Assembly: GCF_040436345.1 (NCBI RefSeq)
Contig: NC_133230.1
Coordinates: 21,090,197-21,154,196 of the forward strand
Reading direction: 5' to 3'
From: Pagrus major
Taxonomy: Eukaryota; Chordata; Actinopteri; Spariformes; Sparidae
Length of the DNA stretch: 64,000 bases
Made by a program: the position numbers and the translations under genes. Shown in pieces: positions 26,101-36,893 of the stretch (position 1 is the stretch's first letter; every line of letters begins with the position of its first letter). The notes under the pieces were generated by a model, which saw nothing but the letters and a program-made list of their open reading frames with translations, had not been told where the DNA came from and searched no databases.

Positions 26101-28562
26101 TAGGATCGATTGCACAATCCCTGCAGAAAGGTTGAAGAGGATTTGTTACTTGATGGAGCAAATGTCAACAAAGGCGTATCCTCTGAGGCTAAGGACATGC
26201 CACTCAAGTTGCTGTATAAATCTCTCCAGCATCAAACAAATGTATTTACTTCAATGTGAATATCCACAGTGCCAGGTAGGGGTGGGCAATCTGACAATGT
26301 GAGATTGTAACCAATCTTACAGGCACCCACAATACACTTTTTGGGACAGTCACATAGATACTTGAACAAACTAAATCGAGCAATGTAGGCAACAAGATGA
26401 CTGTATTGATTAGGCGAATCGAGTGGCTCTTCCTTGGGTGACGCATTGTAATAAATGCAACGTTAGTTATCGCTAGATGATGAGCTGGAGCCAAAAACAA
26501 ACTGTCCGTCTGTGCCTGATGCCTGTTCATAGTAAATACCTAACACACCACTGACCTGTATTATTTCTAATTATGTAAAAATGTACCAGTGATATCTTAA
26601 ATACAACTCATGCTGACCTAGAATGTAAATGACAGCTTTGAGAAGGAAATTGAGAAAAACTAGTGCAAAAACTGATGAAAGAACAGCTCCACATATCTAT
26701 GTGAGTGGCTTCACGTCACTCAGGTCCACTCAAACACTGCCCTACACTGAAACCTGAGAGGGTCTACTCATTAACTATTCATTTTTAACACTTAGCCTAA
26801 ATTATGTGGGGTTGTTGTGTAATTAGATCGCTACAGAATTAAAACCTATTGAGGCCAAACTATTTCTGCCAAAAGAACTTAATGATTATTCATTATGTAC
26901 TATCAGAATATTCTTGTCTCTGGCTTTATGTCTCATCCAGTAACCCCAGGTTCCAGCTGGGCTGTTATTTTTTGATATCTACTACTAGTAGTTAAATCAG
27001 CGCAAATATTAGTCACTGATAACAGCAAATAAAGATCCAGTCCTTTATCATATCTAATATTATTACTGCTGTTATAACTAATTTATTGCAGGAGATCAGA
27101 GGGTCTATTCAGACCTGCAGGAGTAGACAGTCTCTCCCTCTTTGAAGACACGTCCACAGAGCTGGGAGGAGGTGCAGGCCTGCTTGAGCTTCTCCAGACC
27201 CTCCTCAGGATCCTCTCCAAACAGGAAACACTCCAGAGGATGGAAGAGTCGACTCTGCATGAGCTCCTCCTCCTCCTGGGGGCTGTGCTCTGTCTTCAGG
27301 CAGAAGATCTGAGGCACCTGCTCCTTCAGGTAGCGGAGCAGCTCCGCCCTGCTGTCTGCAGCCTCCAGCCATTCCTGCGGGACGAAAGAGAACAAGGTCA
27401 AGACTTGTTTAGTAATGACTCACATCCGTCTCCACCTAGTGACACTTAACAGCACATGGTAGGATACTCTTCTCATAGTGATGCCCAGATAAATATTTGC
27501 CTTTTCGCACTGCGTCGTGGTACAGATCAATCAATCAATTTAACCTTCGAAATCTTGTTTTTGATTAAAAAAATAAATAAATTATGAAGACATAAACTTT
27601 TTGGTTGAGAGCAGAACAAGTATTTTTAAATATCATTTTTGCATTGACTGCTGATGCAACCAGCTGCCTTTTCACATTGTTTTTCTTTTGAAATCAGAAT
27701 TGGGGGAACAAAAAACACGGCTGTTTCACTTTCACACTGCCTGTGCTGGCTGGCAGAGGAATGAAAAACCACCATGTTCACGGGGTTTTTTTTACTGGTG
27801 AAGCAAGAATCTATGACACAAGAATGACTAGTATTAGTACCATCTATACAATTTATTTCACAATATATGTCAGAGCACAAGTCAAAAGGAGTGTTGCTTT
27901 GGTTTCCATTGTACAAAAAAATCTTATGAGTAACTTGAAGCTAAACTTTGATACTTTATTATACTCAGTACTAAAGTAATAAGTGTGAATGACACTTGGG
28001 CTGACTCCATCAAATATGTGATTGTTTTATGGCTGATTTTCTACCCCTTTTGTATGCTTTTATTTCTTTTGGTCCTATGCTGGCAGTAATACTTACTGTA
28101 GGTTTTCTAATGTGTTTAATTTACAGCATGTTTTTAATGCATAGCCTCATGCCAACTCATGTTCAGGCGCTTTGTACAAAAGCGACCACCAAAATACCAA
28201 AGGATGGAGAATAACACACCACAGAGACCACTGCCATATTTGTCGACTGTGTTATCGACTCTAACAAGCCCCGAGTCCAAAACAAACAATACACTCACTG
28301 TAGGTGAGCAATAAATGCAGTATCCTCTGCAGAGGCATTTTAACCAGTTAGGTAGCTAGCACATGAGCTAACTACGAATGATAGCCTGGTGGGCAGACAC
28401 CGTTTAACTGCGCAGTCACACTATACTGTACAAATTAATTAACACGTTATACTTCAGTGTTTAGTCCCTGAGTCTCGGTGACCACTGTCAGCGATATTTG
28501 TTATTTGAAAATCGTACCTTGCTGAGCTCCAGTCCGTCTACAGATTGATCACCCTCCGCCAT
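14109..28562 (-). CDS. ubr1: E3 ubiquitin ligase UBR1 (N-recognin)
   Basis: UBR1 binds proteins with basic or bulky hydrophobic N-terminal residues and, with a UBE2A/B-type E2, ubiquitinates them for the proteasome. The gene has roughly 45 exons. The first four are 28562-28518, 27374-27115, 26120-26042 and 25586-25476 and join in phase. They carry the UBR box at about residues 88-160 ([17 protein letters not shown], then [19 protein letters not shown], then [16 protein letters not shown]) with the zinc Cys/His ligands present. The ClpS-like hydrophobic-residue site follows ([14 protein letters not shown] near 24030, [15 protein letters not shown] near 23790). The coiled part [18 protein letters not shown] is near 18620. 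The RING-H2 runs over 18340-17700 ([11 protein letters not shown], then [20 protein letters not shown], then [13 protein letters not shown]). The C-terminal cap ends [20 protein letters not shown] and FEWQML before the TGA at 14111-14109 (last exon 14250-14109). Wording such as [13 protein letters not shown] and [14 protein letters not shown] fits UBR1 better than UBR2. It looks complete. Confidence 0.96.
22092..22108 (+). promoter_or_regulatory. CTCF-like motif in a ubr1 intron
   Basis: GCCACAAGATGGCAGTG fits the core CTCF pattern (CCA, two bases, AG, G/A, G/T, GGCA). Motif only; teleost genomes hold many such sites. Confidence 0.3.
24325..25475. other. Large ubr1 intron without further features
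   Basis: This 1.15-kb intron separates the UBR-box exons from the exon containing [16 protein letters not shown] (about 24185-24320, minus strand). Two open frames, 104 and 131 codons on the plus strand, have no recognisable motif and are treated as chance. I see no mobile element. Confidence 0.5.
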
Positions 28563-28567
28563 ATTCC
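28553..28567 (-). promoter_or_regulatory. YY1-like motif over the ubr1 start codon
   Basis: On the minus strand the start codon lies inside GGAATATGGCGGAGG, which fits the YY1 pattern AANATGGCGGC at most positions. YY1 sites overlapping the first ATG are a known feature of some housekeeping promoters. Similar ATGGCGGC lies at the ddx24 promoter. Confidence 0.5.
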
Positions 28568-28903
28568 ATTTGCCGTAAAGGAGGAAGCGTCGGTAGGAGA
28601 CTGTTCCACTTGCAACGGGAAAGCTTTTGCGACGCTATCAGGATATAATAAAAATAGTCCTTTGAGGATTGGTGTCTTTAGGTGGAGTAGTTACATTGCT
28701 CTATGCGTCCCACACAGCCACAGATTTCAATGATGTCGCAGGTTTAAATGTCTAAATTCGCCAGTGGAGTTTTGAATGTAGCTGATGCGAGTGCAGGAAC
28801 CCCCAGCCACTAGGGGGCGCTGGTCGAGATTGTACCTCCTGTTCACGGTGATGAAAGCAGCGGGGCTAGAGGTCAGAGTTGAATGTTTGACAGAAAGCTG
28901 AAT
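28563..28903. promoter_or_regulatory. Bidirectional ubr1/atxn3 promoter region
   Basis: Only 341 bp separate the start codons of two divergently transcribed genes. The space is moderately GC-rich, has no TATA box at a sensible place, and holds a CTCF-like site (28807-28823). Both genes are broadly expressed housekeeping genes in other vertebrates, so a shared promoter is likely. This is inferred from spacing and motifs, without transcript data. Confidence 0.7.
28807..28823 (+). promoter_or_regulatory. Strong CTCF consensus site
   Basis: CCACTAGGGGGCGCTGG differs from the vertebrate CTCF core (CCACCAGGGGGCGC) at one loosely constrained base. It lies 81 bp upstream of the atxn3 start codon, within the shared promoter. 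Confidence 0.65.
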
Positions 28904-31616
28904 ATGGATTCCATATTTCATGAGAAAGTAAGTTAAAACCTTTCATTTGAAGCGTTTAGCTACAGAAAATTCGTCGTGTTCATTTTGAAAGCCTTGAACC
29001 TTCTGGCGGCGATTTGTTTACCGGCGCTACCTGGACGGTGTTGGGAGATTTGTGGTGGTGTTTGGCAGTATTGTTGTCCAGACAGCTACAATGCTAACTG
29101 AACCTGCTAGTCAGAGATTATGAAAAGTTTCTTTACAGCTTGCAGTTTCAAAACCGAAAGCTTTGCAACAACCGCAAGCTCGTTATTTTTTATCATGTTA
29201 GTAAACAAACTGGCTTAACATAGCTATCTGGACTTATTACATTAAGAGTAGCTGTACGTGAGTTAGCTGTATGTAGCTCTACTAGTGTATGAATGCTACC
29301 GTGGGGAAAGATCCATAAAAGTGTAGTATTGGCTTATTCTATGTTCATAAAGCTAACAAAAGTTTTTAATGAAACTATTTGATCGTGTGTCTTAACGGTA
29401 ACTAAATCTTTATTTTGTAGCAAGAGGGCTCTCTTTGCGCCCAACACTGTCTCAACAACCTCCTGCAGGGTGAATATTTCACTCCTGTGGATCTTTCCTC
29501 CATTGCTCATCAGCTGGATGAAGAGGAGAGAATGAGGATGGCAGAGGGAGGGATGGCCAGCGAGGAGTATAGGACCTTTTTACAGGTGAGGACACATGGA
29601 AGGTGATTGTCAGTGCAGCAGCATGTTTATTACACTCTATTACCAAATACTAACTTTATGATCTGTAACTGTGTTTCTAGCAACCATCTGGGAACATGGA
29701 CGACAGCGGGTTTTTCTCAATACAAGTGAGTTTCAGATTCACTTTTTATTGTTACTTAATAACAGATCCACAACCACAAAAGGTTGGTGATATCATGTTT
29801 CTTTTCTGTCATCTAATTCCTTTAGGTAATTAGCAATGCTCTGAGAGTGTGGGGCTTAGAGCTAATCCTTTTCAACAGCCGGGAGTACCAGAGCCTGATG
29901 ATCAATCCAATGTAAAGTTTCTTCGTCAAGACTTTAATTTGTGATCTCTTTATCTGTATTCACAGAACTACTTGACAGATTTAAGTTGATGGTGACAGTT
30001 ATTCCTGCTTTAATGTTTCAGAAATGAGAAAGCCTTTATTTGCAACTACAAGGAGCACTGGTTTACTATACGCAAACTTGGACAACAGGTATGAGGCACT
30101 TATCAACATCATAAACAATTGTAATTCAGTTGTACTTTAACTGATGACTCTGATTTGTTTTTAATGCAGTGGTTTAATCTGAACTCACTGTTGACTGGAC
30201 CAGAGTTGATATCTGACACCTATCTAGCACTTTTCCTTGCACAGTTACAACAAGAAGGTATTGTAAAATTGACTTTTATTTATGGTATGATTGAATATTG
30301 CAATAGAGAAAAGTTTATATAAGTTGTCTTTGTGCAGGTTATTCCATATTTGTGATCAGAGGAAACCTCCCTGAGTGTGAAGCAGAGCAGATCCTTGGGA
30401 TCATGAGAGTGCAGCAGCAGCAGCGGCCAAGGCTGATTGGAGAGGAGGAGGCCCAGACGAGTGCAGGGTAGGTACTATATATGACACCACAAAGTGGAGG
30501 ACCCAGAAATTACTTAGAAATATGTATCTTATTTTATATTTATGGTTGAAGTTGACAAAAAATAACTGATTAAGCGTTTTACTGTGAGCAGCAGGTCAGC
30601 AGCTCTGGCCCAGACGGAGATGGGCTTTGGTGTGGAGGATGAGGTCGTGGATGAAGATGACGAGCTTAAAAGAGCTCTGGCACTCAGCAGACAGGACATA
30701 GATGTGGAAGATGAAGAAGCTGATCTTCGCAGGGCCATACAGCTCAGTATGCAAGGTAAAGGATGAGCCATCCAGAGTTTTTAAAAATAGTATATTGTTT
30801 TTCTCTTTCTATGAATTAGCCTTTACCCATGCATCATATCAATGCGTCAGATCATTTTCAGTCTTATTTTCATTTTGAGTTGTATTCCAAGTTCTAATTA
30901 ATATCATAGTTTTAAGCATATGTTTATCATAATTTTGCTATTTTTTTGTTTTACAAATGTCAATACTGAAAATTGTGTCCATGGCTATAATATTATAGGA
31001 GCAGTGATGAGCAACAAGTCCTCGGAATCTGAAATGGGAAACGTGAAATCAGGGAGTGCTGCAGGAGGACAAAAAGGAGGCCAGAGTGAGACGCTCACAG
31101 CTGAGGAACTGCGGAAGAGAAGACAAGCCTATTTCGATCGGTGGGTTTAACTGCATGCCTGATAACTACTGTTGATGGGGTGGATACTGCGATGAACACT
31201 GTTTTGTGATTTATGATGATCAATTTTATGGTGTAACTGTGTTTCACATTACATTGAAACATTATTGTGATGGTATTTTTTTGAGGCCACAATTTGTGCT
31301 CCTGATTGAAGTATTCCACCAGCAGCGTCCACCTCCTTTGAATGAACAGAAAATGAATTGATATTGATACAAATTCTCTGTTGACTTCTTAGGCAGCAGC
31401 AACAAGCTCAGCCGAACATTCCTCAACAATCAGACACAAAATCGACAGGTGGCTCAGGTAAGTAGATCTGATTTTGAATATGTAATTATGGAGCAGATTA
31501 TTTAATGAATTTTATTAAAAGGCCAGAGGAAGACAAGAAACATTGAAGCCCTTTTCACTCTTCTAGGATCAGTAAACACTGGAGAGGAGGACCAACAACA
31601 AAAGCCCAGCCAGTGA
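28904..31616 (+). CDS. atxn3: Ataxin-3, Josephin-domain deubiquitinase
   Basis: Ataxin-3 trims ubiquitin chains, working with VCP/p97 and chaperones. Exons: 28904-28927, 29421-29585, 29681-29725, 29826-29911, 30022-30088, 30170-30257, 30338-30467, 30592-30755, 30999-31140, 31393-31457, 31567-31616; all phases fit, giving 341 residues. Exon lengths 165, 45, 86, 67 and 88 equal those I recall for human. The Josephin domain spans residues 1-180 with the catalytic triad Cys14, His119 and Asn134 in place. Two ubiquitin-interacting motifs follow: DELKRALALSRQD and EADLRRAIQLSMQ. The glutamine tract is only QQQQ (residues 305-308, encoded CAG CAG CAA CAA) against the long, expandable human tract. 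The protein ends soon after, in EEDQQQKPSQ, with no third UIM. Exon 8 has a tandem CAGCAG acceptor at 30589-30594. It shares a promoter with ubr1 on the opposite strand. Confidence 0.96.
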
Positions 31617-34143
31617 AGAAGGTGTGGAAGGTTTTCCTATGTTGTTTACCAGCTGCCTGGATTGGCAACCCCATACAGGGGTAGCTTTGCTCCTTCCTCT
31701 AACCTTTTGCACATGCGAACAAAAGGAAAGTCAGGAAAGGCTGACACGTTTCCCCCTGGTTAGTTCGCTGACAGGCTATAGAGAAGAGAACAACGACAAA
31801 GAAAAGGCAGCAGTTAGTCTAATCTAACTCACTGAGGCACTGAGGCTGGGAAAAGGGTGACCACAGAACTCATGATGCAGTTTAATCCAAGTTTGCAATT
31901 GCCTTTTTACCATGGCGCCTTCTATTTCTATTGTGTACTGTTTTTTTTATTCTCGTTTTTCCTCTGGAAGAGATGGAAAGGAATCTTCAGCATATGAAGG
32001 GTGTGTTTACTGGAGTGGGTTATGAGTGTTGTGTGAAAGCCACAGGAGACCAATGCTGAGACCACAGATAAAAGTTCGATAGATAATGACTGAGCCTCCT
32101 TCCTTTATATTGGACTTGCGTTAAGATGCAATTCCAGCGCCTGCCCCACCAGAACACCATTGTAGTTTTGAAATCATTTCTTGTTGCAACATACCGAAAT
32201 ATCTTTTAGCCAGCAGCACTAACACGTGTGGGTCATTTATTCCTGACTTCATCAATTATTTTACCTATGAGTGAAAGAGTGAACTCTTAAGGTATTTAGA
32301 CAACAACATATTTTGATGTTGTGGCTTTGTTTTTACCTTTTAAGTGTATAAGTAGGCATAATAAAAAAAAAAAAAGTGAGATTACAAAGCTCACAAACAC
32401 TTAATTTAAGGATGTTCTGTCCATTCTGGATTGAGCGAGCAACTATAATAATTCGATAGAGCTATTTCCCGAATCTCAGATACTTTTGCGTGATGCATAT
32501 TTTTCATATCTTGTCCAAGATAAGTTGACATGTAATGGGGAACAAAGAAGAAATCTGTAAACACCAGGGAACTGCAACTGAAACATAAATACATTGTTGA
32601 TGTTTCCAGCACAGTGTGATCACTTCAAACCAAATTAAGTCTGACGTGTCCAACAAGCCTACCTTGTATATGACTGCATCTGTTGTTTTTCCTCATCAGT
32701 ATTTGTCATGAATCGGAAAAGAAATTTATTATAAAGAAAACAAACAGCTGATGATTTTACTCTTGTATGTTACAGCCCATGAAATAATTGTTTGATTGCA
32801 CTGATTTGACTTTTCTGTTCTGTATTCCAATCATACTTAGATCAACGTTGTACACACGTTGTAGTTGTACAAAAGTATATTCATCTGCACTGAGGTTGTC
32901 ATGGATTAAAGGGCAATTCCAGTATATAAACCTGGGCGCTATTTTTTACATATTTTGGGGTCTAAATGACTAATACGTACAAAAAGTTTTGGAACTGGTC
33001 CAGTTAATTACCTCAGTTGGCAGCCGCAAAACATCCCGTAATGGCTGCCACCTAATCCTTAAGGGTAAAAGTAAGTCATCAAAAGTGCCTGTTTTTGTCA
33101 CCAACAGGATTAGATTATTATTCAAAGCGCCTGACAACATTGTAGAAAGGATCCCTACAGAGACAGACCTTTATATTTAGGAGTAAGATCATATTTGATT
33201 AAGCATAAACAGCCATTATATCGCTCTGTTCTAAAGCACCACAAAAGCAATAATTTTACTTCGCAGAACACAGGAGTTGCTGGTCTGCTGTGGCCTCGAT
33301 TGGTTGTTTTGTTTGTGTTATTCTGTGACTTCAGTGTTACTTCAACACGTTAGTTCAGAATTGCCAACTAACGTGTCAAAATACCAAAAGAAAATAGGGC
33401 TGAGGTTTAAAAATACCGCAATTACCCTTTAAAGCTACGGAAGCCATTGGTGGATTGATGACCTAACAGTAAAATAGTGTGAATGAAGGATGACTGTTAT
33501 TTAACCTCATACTTAACATAATCTAAAATCCAAAGAGAAAAACAAAACATCAAAAACATGTCACTATGTATAAACTTTGAAGTGTGCATTTTATTTTATT
33601 TTTTTCATTTGATTCTGACCACAGCTTGGTTAAAATCCCTCTTATATCCCTCTACAAGCTTCTGTTCAGACCTCAAAACCAAAGTCTGGTTACAACACAC
33701 AATGTCGATGTATAGACCACATTACAGCATTAAAACAGTGACATTTGTTTATGGTTGTTTGTTCTGGGTGACCACATGGATATATCTTGATGCTTCCACT
33801 AAAGTATTGGCTGTCATGAAAACTTTGACTTCTAGTGCTGGATGACCTCCAAGAAGATTCCATGATTTCATTACCGTGTTTGTTTCCTTTGAATCCTTTG
33901 TTGGGCTTGTTTTTTTCTATTTAAAATGCACTTGTGAAAGAGTATAAAGTGTTGGTAGCTGGATTTTTATCATTACATTGTTTTCACTCACTACATTCTT
34001 ACAGTATAAGTACTCATCATTTTTGTTATATTTCACATTACCAGAGCACATTATTTCATTTAATGTATTAGTTCTTGTTCCAGGATTAAAGTGACATTCA
34101 CTCCTCCTGAAGTTTCTCCTGTGTCATTTTTTGATATTTTACA
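31617..34143. other. atxn3 3' UTR and intergenic DNA
   Basis: No second gene is recognised. A plausible poly(A) signal, AATAAA followed by an A run, lies at 32360-32373, giving a 3' UTR of about 740 nt. Open frames of 60-95 codons at 31624, 32788, 32989 and 33558 have no family resemblance. Confidence 0.5.
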
Positions 34144-34790
34144 TTAAAGGGACAGTTCACCTCAAAATCAAAAAGACATTCTTCTTCTTGGCTGATTGTT
34201 TTGGTGTGAGTTGCAGAGTTTTGGAGGTATCGGCCGTAGAGATGTCTGCCTTCTCTTAAATAAAAATGGAACTAGATCAGCTTGTGGTGCCCAAAGTGCC
34301 AAAAACATACATTTGAAAAACTAACAGCAATGTCTCAAGTGAATCCGCAGACCTTGTCGGGAGCAGTTTGATGTCGGAACTATTTTCTTTCTACCAAACC
34401 ACAACCACAGACTGTATCACTTCGCGGAAGGAAGCGCGTATCTACTCATGGACTAGAGGTTAGCTAACATTACAGCTCATCCAAGGAGGATGCCATTAAT
34501 GTTTTCATTCTACCCTGTCTAAAGCAAAAGTCGCTCATCCATGAGTAGATAAACACCTCCTCCTGAGTGGTGATACAATCTAGTCTGGTAGAAAGAAAAT
34601 ACTTCCAACATGAAACGGCTCACAAAAGGTCTGTGGATTATCTTGAGTAACCAGGTAATGATTTCTGGAAAGAGACATTGCTGTTGACATTTTCAAATGA
34701 TTTGTTTTTGCCGCTTTGAGCACCACAAGCCGAGTGCCGTCAAGTTCCATTATATTGGAGAGAAGGCAGACATATGTAAAACTGGGGACC
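34144..34790. mobile_element. Fold-back (long inverted repeat) miniature DNA element
   Basis: Begins TTAAAGGGACAGTTCACC. The arm at about 34245-34345 (for example GGAACTAGATCAGCTTGTGG) recurs reversed at about 34672-34775 (CCACAAGCCGAGTGCCGTCA). TCTTTCTACCA (34388-34398) pairs with TGGTAGAAAGA (34587-34597), and CTACTCATGGAC (34442-34453) with GTCCATGAGTAGAT (34536-34549). Pairing thus runs from the tips almost to a centre near 34495. The right arm seems to stop short of a matching outer end, so the element is probably truncated there. No transposase frame is present. Confidence 0.7.
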
Positions 34791-34800
34791 ATAGAAATAA

Positions 34801-34945
34801 CCCTCAGGAGCACACCAGGCTTGACTCATTTCATCAGCTGATTGGAGTCTTCAATAAGCTGATTGGTCGAATCAGGTGTGCTCTTGATTGGTCGGAACAA
34901 AAGCCTGCTGCCACACAGGCCTTAATGGAATAGTTTGGACATGAT
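34801..34945. repeat. Probable relict of a teleost dispersed repeat
   Basis: The string AATCAGGTGTGCTCTTGATTG, then GGAACAAAAGCCTGCTGCC and ACACAGGCC resembles the end of a common fish repeat (remembered, not searched). CAGCTGATTGG-like blocks recur at 34838 and 34857. Family unknown. Confidence 0.3.
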
Positions 34946-35328
34946 CCATAACCTCTGGAGAAGAGGCCCTGAGTGTCTGAAAAAAAGCTCTGACGCCATT
35001 TGGAGCAGCACAACATCACGGTTAATATTTAACGCCCAGAGCACACTTGCACTTTGTTTCCCCAAATAGTAGATGGAGCTTCCAGACATAATCTTGGCCA
35101 AGCTGAATGGTACGTATGACAGCTCTTTTATCTTGGAAAAAATGTTTCTTGATCACAGATATGAATTGCATTTTGAAACTTATTCAAGCTATAAGTTGTT
35201 AATGAGATCTCCTTTTTGGTAGATGCGTCATTACGTTACTGTTTTATTGTGCTTTTTTAAATAATCTATTGCCATCTATCTGCTTGCGTGTTTCAGTTTG
35301 AGCACCCATACCTTCTCAGACTCCAAAC

Positions 35329-36893
35329 ATGGTGGTACACAAAATGAAGATGGGATTTATTTCCATTATAACCTGCATGTGCTTCCTCGCTCCCATCCAA
35401 CAAGCACACCCTCCGAGCACCACCATTGCAGATCTTTCCTTCAAAAATATGGGTTTTGCCATTGACCTTTACAAAAAAATATCCAGCTTCCATGACAAGA
35501 ACATCTTTTTCTCACCCCTGAGCATCTCTACCAGCTTTGCCGCTCTCTTATTGGCTTCTGACGGTGACACACACGAAGAAATGCTCAGGGGACTCAACCT
35601 GGAGCGACTGGCGCAAGCTGACCAGCCAGAACTTATCCCAAAACTCTTTCAGCTCCTCAATGAGAACATCACACAGAATGGATCGCTGACACTGGACCAA
35701 GGCATGGCCCTCTTTATGACCCCACAGTTTGAGGTGGAGAAGGTGTTTGAGGACCAGATCAAGGAGTTTTTCAACGCTGACATCAAAAGTGTAGACTTTG
35801 GCGACACAAAAGGGAGTATCAACTTCATCAATGAGTATGTTAAGCTCAGGACTCGTGACAAAGTGACAGAGATGATTTCCACCCTGGATCCAGTGACCAA
35901 ACTCATGTTAGTCAACACCATTTTCTTCCAGGGTAAGTTGAATCACACTGAACTCCATTTGCATTTTGACCTTTGACCTCCTGTGTACACAGTCAAACTG
36001 TAAAAAATTAAATGGTAATGTTTTCTCTGCAGGAGCCTGGCAGTTGCCTTTCAATCCCAATTTCACTACAAGCTCGCCCTTCTACATCAACAGCTACAGT
36101 GTTGTGCAAGTACCGATGATGTTTATGGAGGATAAGTTCTACATGATGGAAGACTTTCTAATTGGTGCCAAAGGGCTGAAGCTACCATACGAGGAAGGCG
36201 TTTCCATGCTTATCCTGCTCCCCAACAAAGGCACGGACTACACTGTAATAGATGAGGAGATCACAGCTGCGAAGTTCCTCAGCTGGATCAAAAAGCTGCG
36301 AAAAACGTAAGTGCTAAAACTTGTCTTTAGCTTTTCTACTATTAATTCTTCTGTATTCTGTTGTTATTTCTGTGTGCTGCACTCTGTAACATCTGCTTCA
36401 AAGTCCAAATACAAAATATCAACAAGTGAGTGTTCTCGACATGTCTTGTTTACAGCAAACTGGAAGTCAACATACCCAAATTCAAGATGGAGCAGTCTTA
36501 CTCCCTCCACAACCTTCTACCAGACATGGGCATGGCCAGCGTCTTCAGTAATTCAGCCAATTTGACAAAGCTGAGTAAGAATGGCGGCCTCAAAGTGTCA
36601 GAGGTTAGTTTTTTTTTTTTATTTCACCATGTTGGAAAAACATACTTGTATGTTCTAACTTCACAGATGATGAACTTTATATCTTGTCTGTAAAATCACA
36701 GGTGCTGCACAAGGCTGTGATCGAGGTGGATGAGAGCGGGACGACTGCAGCAGCAGCCACAACAATTGGCATTACTCCATATTCCTTACCCAGGACCTTC
36801 ACTGTCGACAGACCGTTCTTCTTCTTCATTTACCATGAAGACACAAACTGCATGCTGTTCATGGGCAGGGTGATTGACCCCACCAAAAACTAG
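35329..36893 (+). CDS. serpina10: Secreted serpin, protein Z-dependent protease inhibitor-like
   Basis: A serpin that in mammals inhibits coagulation factors Xa (with protein Z) and XIa. Exons: 35329-35932, 36033-36306, 36456-36603, 36702-36893; phases fit and give 405 residues, or 400 from the inner ATG at 35344. A signal peptide (GFISIITCMCFLAPIQQA) ends near residue 26. Serpin landmarks: NIFFSPLSISTSFAALLL, the shutter LMLVNTIFFQGAW, the hinge VDESGTTAAAA and the closing FFFFIYHEDTNCMLFMGRVIDPT. The reactive loop reads GITPYSLP, with Tyr369-Ser370 as the likely P1-P1' bond; human ZPI has ITAYSMP with the same unusual Tyr-Ser bond, which is the main reason for the name. Synteny agrees, since SERPINA10 lies on human 14q32 like the following genes. 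Either of the two fish copies (a or b) is possible. A 5' UTR exon lies upstream (acceptor near 35296). Confidence 0.85.

Noticed and set aside
26268-26480. Possible dispersed repeat starting AGGGGTGGGCAATCTG
   Set aside because: The start resembles a common fish repeat, but I cannot follow it further or find its other end.
14109-28562. Reading the ligase gene as ubr2
   Set aside because: Peptides around the UBR box and the C-terminus agree with UBR1 where the two differ ([27 protein letters not shown]), although human PRPH2 adjoins UBR2.
31624-31827. 67-codon frame just after the atxn3 stop
   Set aside because: It lies in the 3' UTR, with no splice context and no similarity to the third UIM.
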